Assembly (NCBI GenBank): GCA_964200185.2
Contig: CAXNAD020000222.1
Span: forward strand, 1 to 24,221
Length of the DNA: 24,221 nt
Reading direction: 5' to 3'
DNA from: Choristocarpus tenellus KU-1152
Taxonomy: Eukaryota > Phaeophyceae
In this document: positions 1-12,200 of the stretch, piece after piece
How positions within the stretch are numbered: the stretch's first letter is position 1
Layout of the letters: each line of letters opens with the position of its first letter
The notes under the pieces: generated by a model
Database searches by the model: none
The model's input: the letters and a program-made list of their open reading frames with translations, nothing else
What the model was told of the DNA's origin: nothing
Made by a program: the position numbers and the translations under genes

Positions 1-207
1 TTTTATCCTCCCCCCCCCTCCCCCCCGCCTCTTCCCTCCTTGCTCCCCATCCCCCTCTGTAGATCCTTCTACATGTGGTTGAAGGGACATGGCCTCAATG
101 TATAGCGAAGACCCTCCCATAGATGTCCAGGCCAGACCCATGACTACTCCTGGTGGGAGTTCACCCTCATACAGGCGGTCAGAGGTGAAGGGAGCCATCC
201 CAACATA
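1..207 (-). CDS. LONP1: Lon exon 14 (partial): start of the proteolytic domain
   Basis: Acceptor TGAACAG|TAT. Encodes [20 protein letters not shown], then [20 protein letters not shown], the conserved entry to the Lon protease domain. The frame stays open to the window edge for 69 codons, but the last 24 or so become Gly/Glu/Arg-rich and then poly-Gly (C runs at 10-18 and 20-26). The true exon may end earlier, for example at the GT of CAT|GTAGAA near position 72. The catalytic residues are outside the window. Confidence 0.85.
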
Positions 208-3200
208 CTGTTCAAAATGAGGGGAAGAGGGGCAGAGTGATGAACCTCAAAGTGTCAACGCACTATGATGACTTAATGATCCACCTTAGTTCCACGGTCT
301 AGCCTTACATCAATGAGATATAAGAACAATGGAGTTTGCAGCAAATAAAAACCTCATGGATGTGGGCTATTCCTCAATCCTATCACTCCCCTACCCCAAT
401 TGCTAACAATGCATCTCCAACACCATTCATCACCACTTCACAACAACTCTCCCATTCACAGCACTCCAAAAAAACGTAAGGATGAACCAAACCAACTGCT
501 TCCACCCCGTAGCTCTATCTCTCTTAGTTCCCTTAAATCCCACACGCACACTGTATCACCACCTTCCATGCTTCACACTCACAGTTCCACAGCAAATGCA
601 TACAGTTCCGTTTTGAGACCCTTCACCATCAATACAAACCTAACAGAAAACTTGTGCTCTCAAGCTTTAACTACAAACTACTAAGAACTGACCAAGTTCT
701 GCCCACAGCCCTTCCCCCCCCCCTGAACACTGCCCTGCTGCTGACCTTCTGCAAGTTGTCCACAGTCACTAACCACTGCTTTCCCTCATCCTCTCCCCCC
801 TCCCCCTCCCCCACAGTTTTGACTTCTCCCTCATTGCCAGTCTTGACATTGTCATTGTCAACAGTCACAGCCCCTTCTGTAACTTCTGTCTCTTCTGATT
901 CTGTGTTAATCTTCCCTTCCCTTCCATTCCCCTCATCCTCACGCACTATCTCCAATGCAAGCTTTCGGTGCACCTTAGAAGAGAGTTTGAGCACCATGGG
1001 TGAACACTGCTCAGAAAAATTTCCAATGCATTTCTAATATATTACCTGGGCGACCTGAGCTCCAACAGTCTATCATTACTCACCATGTGACACATACAAC
1101 AAACAAAAGACTACATCAGGAATTCCTCACAAGGCATCCCAGAGACCTAACTTACACAATCATATAACAAGCACCCTTAACAAAATTAGACTCAAATGTG
1201 AAGGACAGAACAAAGGCCAAAGACTCTGCTACTACAGAAAGTCAAACTACACAGCAGTCTGTTCCTTCACCTTGTCAATGAGCTTGGACAGGTTACGCAC
1301 ACCAGCCTCTCGTGCATACCACCTTGCCAGGCTCTCAATAGCCTCAGTAGTAATCTTTATCCGACCCTCCAATCCCTCCTGACATGAGAGAACAAATGAC
1401 AACAGTTACAGTAACCCCTGAACACCCCAGCAGTCTATGTAAACCCACACAGCAATACCCATAGACAACAAGACACATCTTTGCGATAGCAATGGCACTC
1501 TTCAATGGGGGTGCACAAACCGCACAAGCGCAGACAGCACCACTACAACAGACACAGTTCTAATCCTAACCCTATTACCAATAGCTCGAAGTACTTGCAA
1601 CTACTGATACTGAACATTACATTTTCAAGAGTTATCCTGTGCATGATGTCGAAAAACCACATACATCCTTGTCCCTCAATAAGAGCACAACTTAATTCCC
1701 TACTAATAGGACTAACAGTACAGTAATTTCAACACTTGCACCCATCCTCCCTATCGCTCAATTCCACTGCGTATAGCTCACTATATTAACATGGGCAACA
1801 CACACACACACACACAAAAATCCTAGCCATATTGGTAATGTGGCAACAACTTTCAGGTGATGGAGCAGCACCGGCAGCACACTAAACACTGTGGTTCAAT
1901 AATGTGAGGAAATGGCAGCACTCCTTGAAAAAAATAGAGAGCTCCACCTTTGCCTATGAAATCAGTATAAAAATTGTTGAGAGAATGACCGCATTTTTCC
2001 ATGTTCGAATACAACCTTAGCAAAGAAAAGTCACAGACACACACAGACACACAATAAACCGTTGTAACCACAGTTTGCATCTTGTCTGGTTCATTATGAC
2101 ATCGATACTTCTCCTTTCTCAACTGTTGACACACTCACGGACAAGTCTCTTTCTCACACACCTTATCCATACCGTGTTCATGCTGCGCCTTCGGTATGAG
2201 GTACTGCTCAGATATGGCCACCTGTTCGCAAGGAGAGGAGATAAGCATTCTATTTCATTGTTTTTGGCACTACACCACATACCCCATGCACCCAATTAAT
2301 AATTGAACATGCTTGATATCATTGATACCCAGAGTCGCAATAGGAAGTCCTTACTACAACAGGTGGTAGACAGCAGAGAGACATTGTTTTCTTACTACAC
2401 AGTACACTATTTTCAATAAGTGATTATGATCTTTCAAATAATCAACCTTATTATCAATACTGAAAATATCAAAAATTTGTTCATCCTGGCCGGTTGACTG
2501 AGCAATACCTTTTCTGGCAGATCATAGCCTGACAATCGGATGACTTCCATACGATCCTTCAATGGACCAGGGACGGTGTCCATGACATTAGCTGTACAGA
2601 TGAAGAGGCACTAAAACCAAAAGATGCGCAGGTTTACATGGAACAACACGAAGAGAGAGAGGGGCTGCATTAAGAAAAGACATGGAGGGTGGAGATTTTT
2701 CATGGTGGCAATGCAGAGCTTACAAAAAACGCCATGTCTACATGGACAGTAGTATACAAGTGATGCATGCTTGAGAGGGGGGCACGTTTATGATGTGCCT
2801 TTCATCTGAGCATGGGTCATAGGCTGTGTGGCTGGCTTATGAGGTGGCACGTGGGTGGGCTTCTTCTCAGGGCATAAATTAGAACACTCTACTTCTCCAA
2901 AATGAAAATGGTCAAAGTACCACCACATGGTACAGTAAGAGCAAAGTAACCAACTAAAGAACATCAGGCATTCATCACAAAAACACTGCCTGTAACAATA
3001 GAACTCTTTACACAGGCAACCATAGTCCATAATTACAATTGCCATGTTAACAGTCGTCATATCAGCAGCAGTCATGGTAGGGTTGCACATCAGTCAGCGG
3101 GATGTTATGACCATGTAAGGAAATGTTGGCAGTATAAGCGGAACTACGCCATACCGTTTACGGTGAACATTGTAACTACATACTGTTCTGACGACTTATG

Positions 3201-6200
3201 AACTTTTAGTCGGCAAGATCTGGAAATATCAGCCCAACTTGGCACCCCCTACTCAAACGCTGTTAATTGCATAAGCAACAAAATGACTTACAAACTCCTT
3301 ATGTCTACACACCTAAGGGGAGGAGGGGGGGGAAACAGATGGGCAAAACCAGAGTCCCATGTCAACCAACACCTACCACATGTTTTTTATTCACTGCTCC
3401 TACATGGAACACTGATCACACTGTGGTCACTCACATTTGAGAGGTCCACAGGAACATCAAGGTAGTTATCCAGGAATGCCTGATTCTGACTTGGGTCCAG
3501 CACTTCCAGCAGTGCAGAGGCCGGGTCTCCCTCATACCCCTTTCCAATCTTATCCACCTCATCTATCAACACCACTGGGTTGTTGGTGCCTGTGGTCTTG
3601 AGGCACTGGATCAGCTTACCAGGCATGGCACCCACGTATGTTCGCCTGTAAAGGTGAAATTTCTGTGTCTATATATGTGCGTGTGCGTGTACGTGTGCTC
3701 TATGTTTCATGCATTTATTTATCCATTGAGGTTCATTGTACACTACTTCACTCTGACACAACAGAGATGTAGTGCACAGTTCCCACCATTGTTCATAGAA
3801 TAATCATCTTGGTACTGTCTCTAAACACGTTACAATAAGTAACGACAAAGTTTCGGTTAGGGTTAAGGTTCAACACTTTCACACAGAGATACATATACGC
3901 AGTCAAGCAGTAAGGACAAATGACATTCATCACCTCTCCCCCAAAAACAAAATATGTATTCAAATTGCTTCATCAAACATAATTTCCAATTAAACCCAAT
4001 ATCTACTAGGGGGTTGGGGGGGGGGAAGAGGCGTTATCATAGATCAATTTTGCCTAAAAACTACAACATGACTATGCCACAAAACACCACTGGTATAGCA
4101 CATCCATGTTGAAAATAGGGCTCGGTTTAGTCAGTGGTACAGTATGGCCAAGAGTAAATTGTTGACAGTATAGGTGAAATTCATTGTTTTGTTCATGGTA
4201 GATGTGTAGCGTTGTACCACTCTGCCACTCTGCCAACCTCCAATTTCTTACTTAGTAGAATTCTAGAATTTAGGAATTAGTTGGCAACCTGCCTAGTTAT
4301 ATACTTCAATTAAAAACATTATAGCATATCCCCAATAACACACACACTGCACTGATGTTGAAGCAAGCAGCGCTGAGTTAAGTCACAACCTACACAGCCC
4401 CCAGTACACCCCACTCCTACTCATCACACCAAAGCACTCTGATTCAACACCAAGGACCACAACCCATGCACACTCCAATACCAACAATACAATACCATAG
4501 ACCTCAACACGATAATTCTATAGAAATTGAAATGAACAGTACACACCAAGTTCATTGAAGGAGCAATTACCTGTGTCCCTTGATCTCAGCAACGTCTCTC
4601 AACCCCCCCACACTAAACCGGTAAAACTCCCTGTCCAGGGCCTTCGCGATGCTCTTCCCAATGGAGGTCTTCCCTACCCCTGGCGGCCCAACAAAACACA
4701 CAATCTTGCCATGCACACCTCCTTTGAGCTTGCCCACTGCAATGAACTCAAGGATGCGGTCCTTGATATCATCCAGTCCATAGTGGTCCTGTTATATGGA
4801 AGAGGAGGCAGTCGCATAGGTCGGGTATTAGACATGGGTTGATGAAGCTATTGGTAAAATATGGAAGGTGGTAAACAGGACAAATACCGGAAGGAGGTGG
4901 AAAGGAATGGAAGGGAGGGAAGGAAAATGTCTGAAAACTGTCTCCTGCATCAATGAGTGTGGACCATGGCAGCAGCTATGAATCTACTTCTTATTCTTGC
5001 CAAGCCGCTCAACCAATTCTGGCGAAGAACAACCCTCTTGTGCTTCAACTTGAAGTTGAGGCAATTCTCAACAGCAAGATTGAAGCCAAAGATTAAAACA
5101 TGCCTGGTTTAAAAGAAATTGGAACATTGCAAAAATTGAGACTGAATTTGTCACACCCTACACTATAGTGGTGGTCAGTCACATTGAGGTACACAGTAAA
5201 CAAAAAACACTGCAGCAAAATACCCTTAAAAACATCAAGCAGAGATGTTGCCAGTAACATTCATACTGTAGGAGAATGCACATAAAATACAGAACCTTGA
5301 AAGGAGGCATGAATCCAAACAAGAAATCAAGTCTTGTTACTTTCGATGTCCCCTCCAAATTATAAAAAATACCTACTTCACCAATAATCTGGTTGAGAGC
5401 GCATACTGGAACACGGCAATCCTCAACCATTTTTTTCTTAATTAACAGAGAGATTGCTTGGAATCTGCACAGTAGGATCAATGAGAGGTACCGACCGCAT
5501 TCCCCCCCAAACGAATCTTACCCTTGAGCATGGGAATTCACCAGCCTGTTGGGGAGGAGGAGGGCAACTGTTGTTCTGCACTTGCAGTATGAAAACTGAT
5601 AACAGCCAATCGTAACACTCCGTACACATTCCCAGTCAAGGGGTTACCCCTATTGTGTAACCAACAGTACCAATCTGTGTGGTGCATTCATTTTCCAACT
5701 GTTGCTGCAGAAGTATAGCAGGGGAACATACACATAAATTAAAAAGGGGAAAATATGATACAGCACCTATAAACACTACACAGCAAAAAAGACAAAAAAA
5801 TTATGTACCATCCATCCCTTTTAACAGCAAAAACTGCTATACAATTGTTATACTTTCTTGACTACATTTTGACCAAACATCACCTGATCCAGACCCTCCT
5901 TTGCCTTCCCTAGGTCGTAATTGTCAGTGGATGCATGACCCCAGGGAAGAAGGGTCAGCCACTCCAGATAGCTCTTGGTGCCATTGAACTCTGGACTGTT
6001 CTTCTCCAGTGATGATAGCTTTTCCAGCTCCTCTCCAATTGCGCGCTCCCCTTCCTTGGTGATCTCCTGTTAATAATAAGTTTAGTAGGACCAGAAGTAG
6101 GGTCAGGGAAGGGGGATTGGGGTTATGGCAGGATAAAGAAGTCACTAAGGAGGAGTGGAGGGGGTGGGGGAGGTCAGGGTGGAGCGGGGAAGACCAATCA

Positions 6201-9200
6201 ATGGGGAGGGGACAAGAAAAAGACTGAACCCTGAACAGGGAGGTACAACTTACTATCTAGAGCAATGTTTTGACGTGCTTGTTAAATAAAACCAGTGTCA
6301 TGCCTTTCCTAGAATTTGTATTGAAGTTGGGGTGAGGGATAATATTATGGAACAGATTGAACAAAGGCTACAAAAGTACTTACCTTGCTTTCAATAGTGA
6401 CTGTAATGCAGTGCCTCAAGGTGAGGGCTTCCGGGGGCTAGTATTTATGCCAGATATACCATCAATACTGTAGTGATCAAACAAGCATTTGGCCTTGTCA
6501 TATATTTGCAACGCACTTGCTGAACACCTCTGTTACAGCTGATACTGTTAACAGGATTGGTGAAATAAATGTAGAGCTAGGGATTTTAAGCACCTCTCTG
6601 TGTGCAACCAACTTTGCCTCCCAACCCCCACTCCTTTCCAAATCAACCCAAGGGTTTTGTTCTCTATCACCTTCAGCTCAGCAAGTCTCTTCCTGTATTT
6701 ATTGAGGAGCGCTTCCTTATCATCCTTCTCCAGCCCCAGCTCCTTCTTGATGGACTTGAGCTGCTCCTGCAGGAAGTAGGTCCTCTTCTGGCTGGTCATC
6801 TTTTCCTCCACCTGCTGCTTGATCTCCAGTTGAAGTTGCAGGACTTCCCTTTCCTGGATACAACAACATTTCAATTAAGAAACATACAATTTACAGTGGC
6901 AGACATGCCAAGAATTAGTACGGAAAAGAGCAATGGGAACAATTAGCAAGTACAAACAATAATGCAATGATTCTGCAAAAGGAGGGACTGGAGCCAAGGG
7001 CAAGGGATGCAAGTGGAGCGATTCAACTAAAACTGGTTTGCACTTGAGATCTCGTGTCACAGAGGAATGGAGTTCATAAATTGATGGCATATTTGATTCG
7101 AGGGCAACAGGTGGGGTTAGGGAGGAGCACCACGTGTAGGGTAAGGCTAGGCACCTGGTTAGAAAATGATCACAATAGCCACAATTGAGTGACACTTGTG
7201 TGCAAACTGTTCCATCAATTGAATGACTGATCGAGAAAGTAAGCCATCCCATCTTTGGGACGTAAGTTGTGCTACATTTATTCATGTACTTGGGCCCTGC
7301 ATAGGAAAAAAATAAGCAATGTACACTTTCAACCCAAGCACATTACGGGGCACACAACATTGTTACATTGCTCAAGGTATGAAATGTTGTGGGGCGAGCA
7401 CATCTATCCTATTGTCTGAGTGCAGCATGCAGAACACCCCATATTGGAGATGGAGACCATAGATCGGAGATGTTGCTCTTGGCACAAACTCCCCTTCCCT
7501 CCTCAACATCAATTTCAACTGAAAAGCACAGTGTCACATTAGTTGTTACCCAATATATACCATTACATCACAGCTACAATACTACTACGTATAGAAGTAC
7601 TATAAAAAGCATTCTGTTGCTAGAACACGGCAAAACCTCTTATCTTCCCACACTCCCCCCCGACACACACACTACACAAGGATATCAACAAGCAACACTC
7701 TCATCAAAAACAAAAGCAAGCTCCTCCGCTCCCTTGCCCCCCCATTCCCACCCCCTACTTCGTAAGAAAAATAAGAATAGGCCTTGCTCACCTTGGATAT
7801 GATCTCCAGCGCCAAACGGAGACGTTCATCCACTCCCCTCTCTGCAAGCACTGCCTGCATTTCCTCACTTTCACCACCACTTACAATGGCGGCAAGGTCG
7901 GATAGCTTAAACGGGTCGTGTATGTCAATATTGCGCTCAGAAAAAAAGGTGATGCGATCCCTCAGCAAAGGATTAAGGTTAACCACATCCCTGACCGTGC
8001 TCACAATCTCCTGGCAATAGGCACGTATCACATCACTCTGTTCAAAGGTGCCCCTAACAGGCAGGTAGGCGTGCACACAATTGGAGGGGAGGGTTGCGTA
8101 TACTGTGTCCATCAGAGAGAGAGCTGTTGCAAGGACGGCGTCAAGCCTTCTTAAAAACAAAAAGAGAAATGTGGTACTACTGTCCTATGAACAAGGTGGG
8201 GAGAGGGTGTAATGGCAAGATTGAGGCAGGAAAATTAAATACTCCTTGATACAGTACATTGCATATATTGAGTTGTACTACTTCAAAGAATTCCATACAC
8301 ACAAAAACACAGTTTGTAAACGGACTGAGATCAGTACTACAAATAGAGGTAAAATTGAGCAGAAATATCAAAGTGAGCGCCTCTTTTGCTTTACCACACC
8401 ATCCTACATCAAAGAGCAACTGTTACTACTTCTGCAACAAACCCTTTATGTAGGGCACTGCACACTAAAGCAACTTAAGGTGATTAATGTAACGATATCA
8501 AGCACTAGCTCACATCTTTGAAAAATTGAAGAGACTTCCTTTCTTTCATAAGACTACAGCAATGGTTTGCTTGACTTCATAAAATTGTCATTACAGATTC
8601 CACAACACTGTTTAGAAATGAAGTCATGTCAGACATACAACCCGCATTATAATCATATTCTCATGGACCAGTCCTAGTCCCGCCAGAGTATTTTTCGCCC
8701 TCAGATGAAGATCAGCAGCCAGTAAGATACTAGATGCCTTGTAGTAACTTCGGCCTCTGAGTGTGCAGCAGTAAACTAGCAAACTCAAAATCCTACGCAC
8801 AACTCTGTAACCGGCCCTGAAGATCAACCACTCCTTTAGCATTGATATTATTCAAATCTCTGTGCAAACCCGTCCCTCCCCACCCCTCCTTGGTTTGCCA
8901 CTCAGCAACCCTAAAGAAAAAAATTGTAGAGAAGAGTTATTGACCAACCCACCGACTCCAGTGATCCACATCCACCTCCATGGGGGGTCCCATCGTAATG
9001 AGTTTATCGATGCTCAATCGGCGGTGTCCAAGGAGCAGAACCTGAGCCTCTCCGGACAGATTGGAGGGACGAATCTCGATCACCTTTGGAGGGAGAGGGG
9101 GAGGGGGAGGGGGAGGGGAGATTGATGCAGCAAAGCCCTTCAGAAAAAATAAATCATGGTCATCCTGGTTGGAATCACAAGGGCTAACATAGATAATCTT

Positions 9201-12200
9201 ATGTGGAAGAAGAGCAGCGAGCGGTACATGAGAGAGCAGTTTTCAGTTGCAGGAGACTTCACAGGAGAGTCTAGTTGAACAGGGCACTTCAGAAATAATG
9301 TAAGTGCAAGTTAACTGCTACTCTTGTTGATAGCTCGAAGTCAACAACAGTAGTTAGAAGAGATTGATCTCATTTTCGAACAAGTGATTACTAATACTAC
9401 AGGTGCTGTGTCGGAAGCACAATCCATCCATGTACCTTCACCGGAGACTGTCACTACAATCTTAGACCACCAGCCATGTCTTCATAACTGGGGCAACAAA
9501 ATACTCAACGCCAAATTTACCCTAGAACTCTTGGGTGAGTTCAGACTATGAAGTTTGTTGTCCATAACAACACTCTTTATCATTTGGTCTACAATATCAG
9601 TTGCCCAGGAAATATGTTGTTGCCAACAACTCTAAAACTGTCAAGTTGTTTTAGGATGTTACGTTGTCCAAGATAGGCACATTTCACTTAGGTTCTCCAA
9701 AATCCATAGTATGCCTAGGAGTTTTTAACACACTCAGGCATATTTCTGCACAGGGCACTGCATGCACAGTGCATTCAACTTGCACCATTGCTGAAGATCC
9801 GGCACCTGGGAATACCAACATAATAAATCAAAACCTATTTTCTGTTCCTATGTTTGGATCATCATGCACACTTTGCATGGCTACTATGTTGCAAATGAAT
9901 ATATAACATAAAATATACAAATAGGAACAAATTTTCCAAACTTTTGCTGTTGCCAAAATATGTAATGAGCCATCCTACTTAGAGGGAAGACTTGTTGAGT
10001 GTTGAGACACCCGTGACTGCCTTGTACTATATATGCTTCTAGTGCTTCAGAGGGCAATTTCACACTGATGTGAACAAACGCTTGTCTTCTCTCCTACAGC
10101 CGCAAGTTCCGAGTGAAGGTTAAATGCATTTGAGGCACGGGAATGAGGTTTCACGCAGAAGGTTCCAGAAGTCCTGGATACTCAAAAGGGCCTAAGTAGA
10201 CTCCCCTGCAAGATAGGATGGCTCACTTCAATATTCTTTTCAGTCTTCATCAGCTCAGCTCGTAACAGGACAAGTGTGGATATTGTTTTTTCTTCTTCTC
10301 CTTGAAGTATTAGAGCTCTGTTGGTGAGAATATTGAATTGGAAATAATCAGTCACATCTGGTCAGTTGCAGTTGTTCCATACACATTGCTACACTGTCCT
10401 GGACCCTTAGAAGCACACAACAGCTACTCTTGTCGAATGTCATGGAGAAGAAGAAAACGCCATCCCTTTCTTGCTGTTGTGGCCCCCTTTTGCACAAAAC
10501 GTGAACTGAATCAGGAGGTAGCCTCCACTTCTTTACCTCAGTAGGCCCTCATTGACTTGGGGTCTTTCCTCCATAAATTTGCTGCTTGTCAGGCGTGTGA
10601 ATCATTAATCTGAGCTGAGACCCAACATAGCTATCACAAGCACTTTGCTAACAGTTCAGAGGTTGAAATCTTGAGGTTGTAATCCAGCTGACACATAACT
10701 AAGAACTATCAATATAGGTTCATATCCATTGCCATAAAAAGTTAAAGGTATGCCAAAGACCACTATAATGCTAGCAGAGGACATTGGCGTGGAAGGGGGA
10801 AGGTGTCCAGAGTATGCAGTATATCATAGTACCAGTACCACATACAAAATGATATTCACTGTTTCCCATTGATGCCCACACACATACCCTCTACCTTGCT
10901 CCCACCTCCTTTGCCTCTCCTCACCTGGGCTAAGGTCCCCACATGATGAATCTCGTCCAAGCTAGATATCACCTCTGGGTACTTGATCTTGAGATCCTGG
11001 CCCTCTCCGCCCTCAGCCCCGGTCCCATCCTCCTCTCTGCTCCACTTCCCCTTGTCATCTTTTCGCAGGAACACACCAACGTAAGGACGACTGTCCTGGC
11101 AGAAATTGAGTACAATAATGCATCAAGTTGAGGGGGAAGTAAGGTGGGAGTCGAGCTGAGACTAGGATTGACCATTGCCACAGTTGCTTGGAGTCCTCAT
11201 AAAGTTATCAAGGCTTTGCTATCAGGTTGTCAAGTTCTCCCCAATCCAAACCAACAACAGGATTTGAGAAAAATGAACAACTGGAAGTTCCATGCATTAG
11301 TGGAATATAGGTCACTTCAAATAAAATAAGGTGTGTCAAGGTATCTCTACCATGAGATAGGATAGTGCAGCGAAAGACAGCGAAGGCACCGAAAAGTATA
11401 ATGACTGCACTCCCCAACGTGAGAGGTAGAGGGGCTAAGACATGGGCTACAATGGCACCTTTCTTAAATGCATTTGTAGATACAGGAGTAATTACTGACT
11501 CACACACAGTGTGGGGATAGAACAGGGCCCATCACATTTAACTCCATTGACTAAGCCAACCAAACCTTCAAACCTTCAACTCAGGGTCTGTGGTCATATT
11601 TTAGGGTGTTCAAATGACGTCAAGTCCTATCCAAGAGCAGTCACTAGTCTATTAGGAACATCCTATGGTTCCCTACAGAATATCAGAAGGTTTTCTGTAG
11701 AATACAGCAGCACACTGAAATCATCACACACAATCAATGTGGATAGTACGAGGGGATGATATTTCACCAAAGCAAGCCTTCCATCTCCCTGATCTCAAAC
11801 AGAGAGGAACCAATAGGGTCTAAATGACTTGGATAAAGGGCACACATGCATAGAGGAGGGGGCAGGGGACTAGAACTGTCAGTGCAGGCAAAGGGAGGGG
11901 GTGAGGGCAGGGTGAATGTGGCATCTACAAACAATTGACAAAAAAAAAGGGTGGACCTTTTATACTTTTTCAGATGGATCACTAATTCCAGTTTCTCTTT
12001 GATAGAGTCCCCACACTGTATTCTACAGTGTAAACGATCAAACTAATATCACCACCCCATGCCATCCATGTTAATATGACCTTCCTCTACCTTCTGAAAT
12101 GTCCACCTTTCACCCTCCTCAGGTTTCAAGGCTCACTGTACCTTCAAGTGGGTATGTAAGGAGGCACCCCCAGCTTCGTAGATGATCGTCAAAATCGTCC

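Noticed and set aside
654-1037. 127-codon plus-strand open frame
   Set aside because: It is antisense to Lon exon 13 and gains its length from the low-complexity acidic linker; composition is Ser/Thr/Pro repeats with no family motif.
3851-3872. Telomere-like TTAGGGTTAAGG
   Set aside because: A single degenerate pair of units inside a Lon intron; a similar single copy at about 21579-21595 is equally isolated. Not a telomere array.
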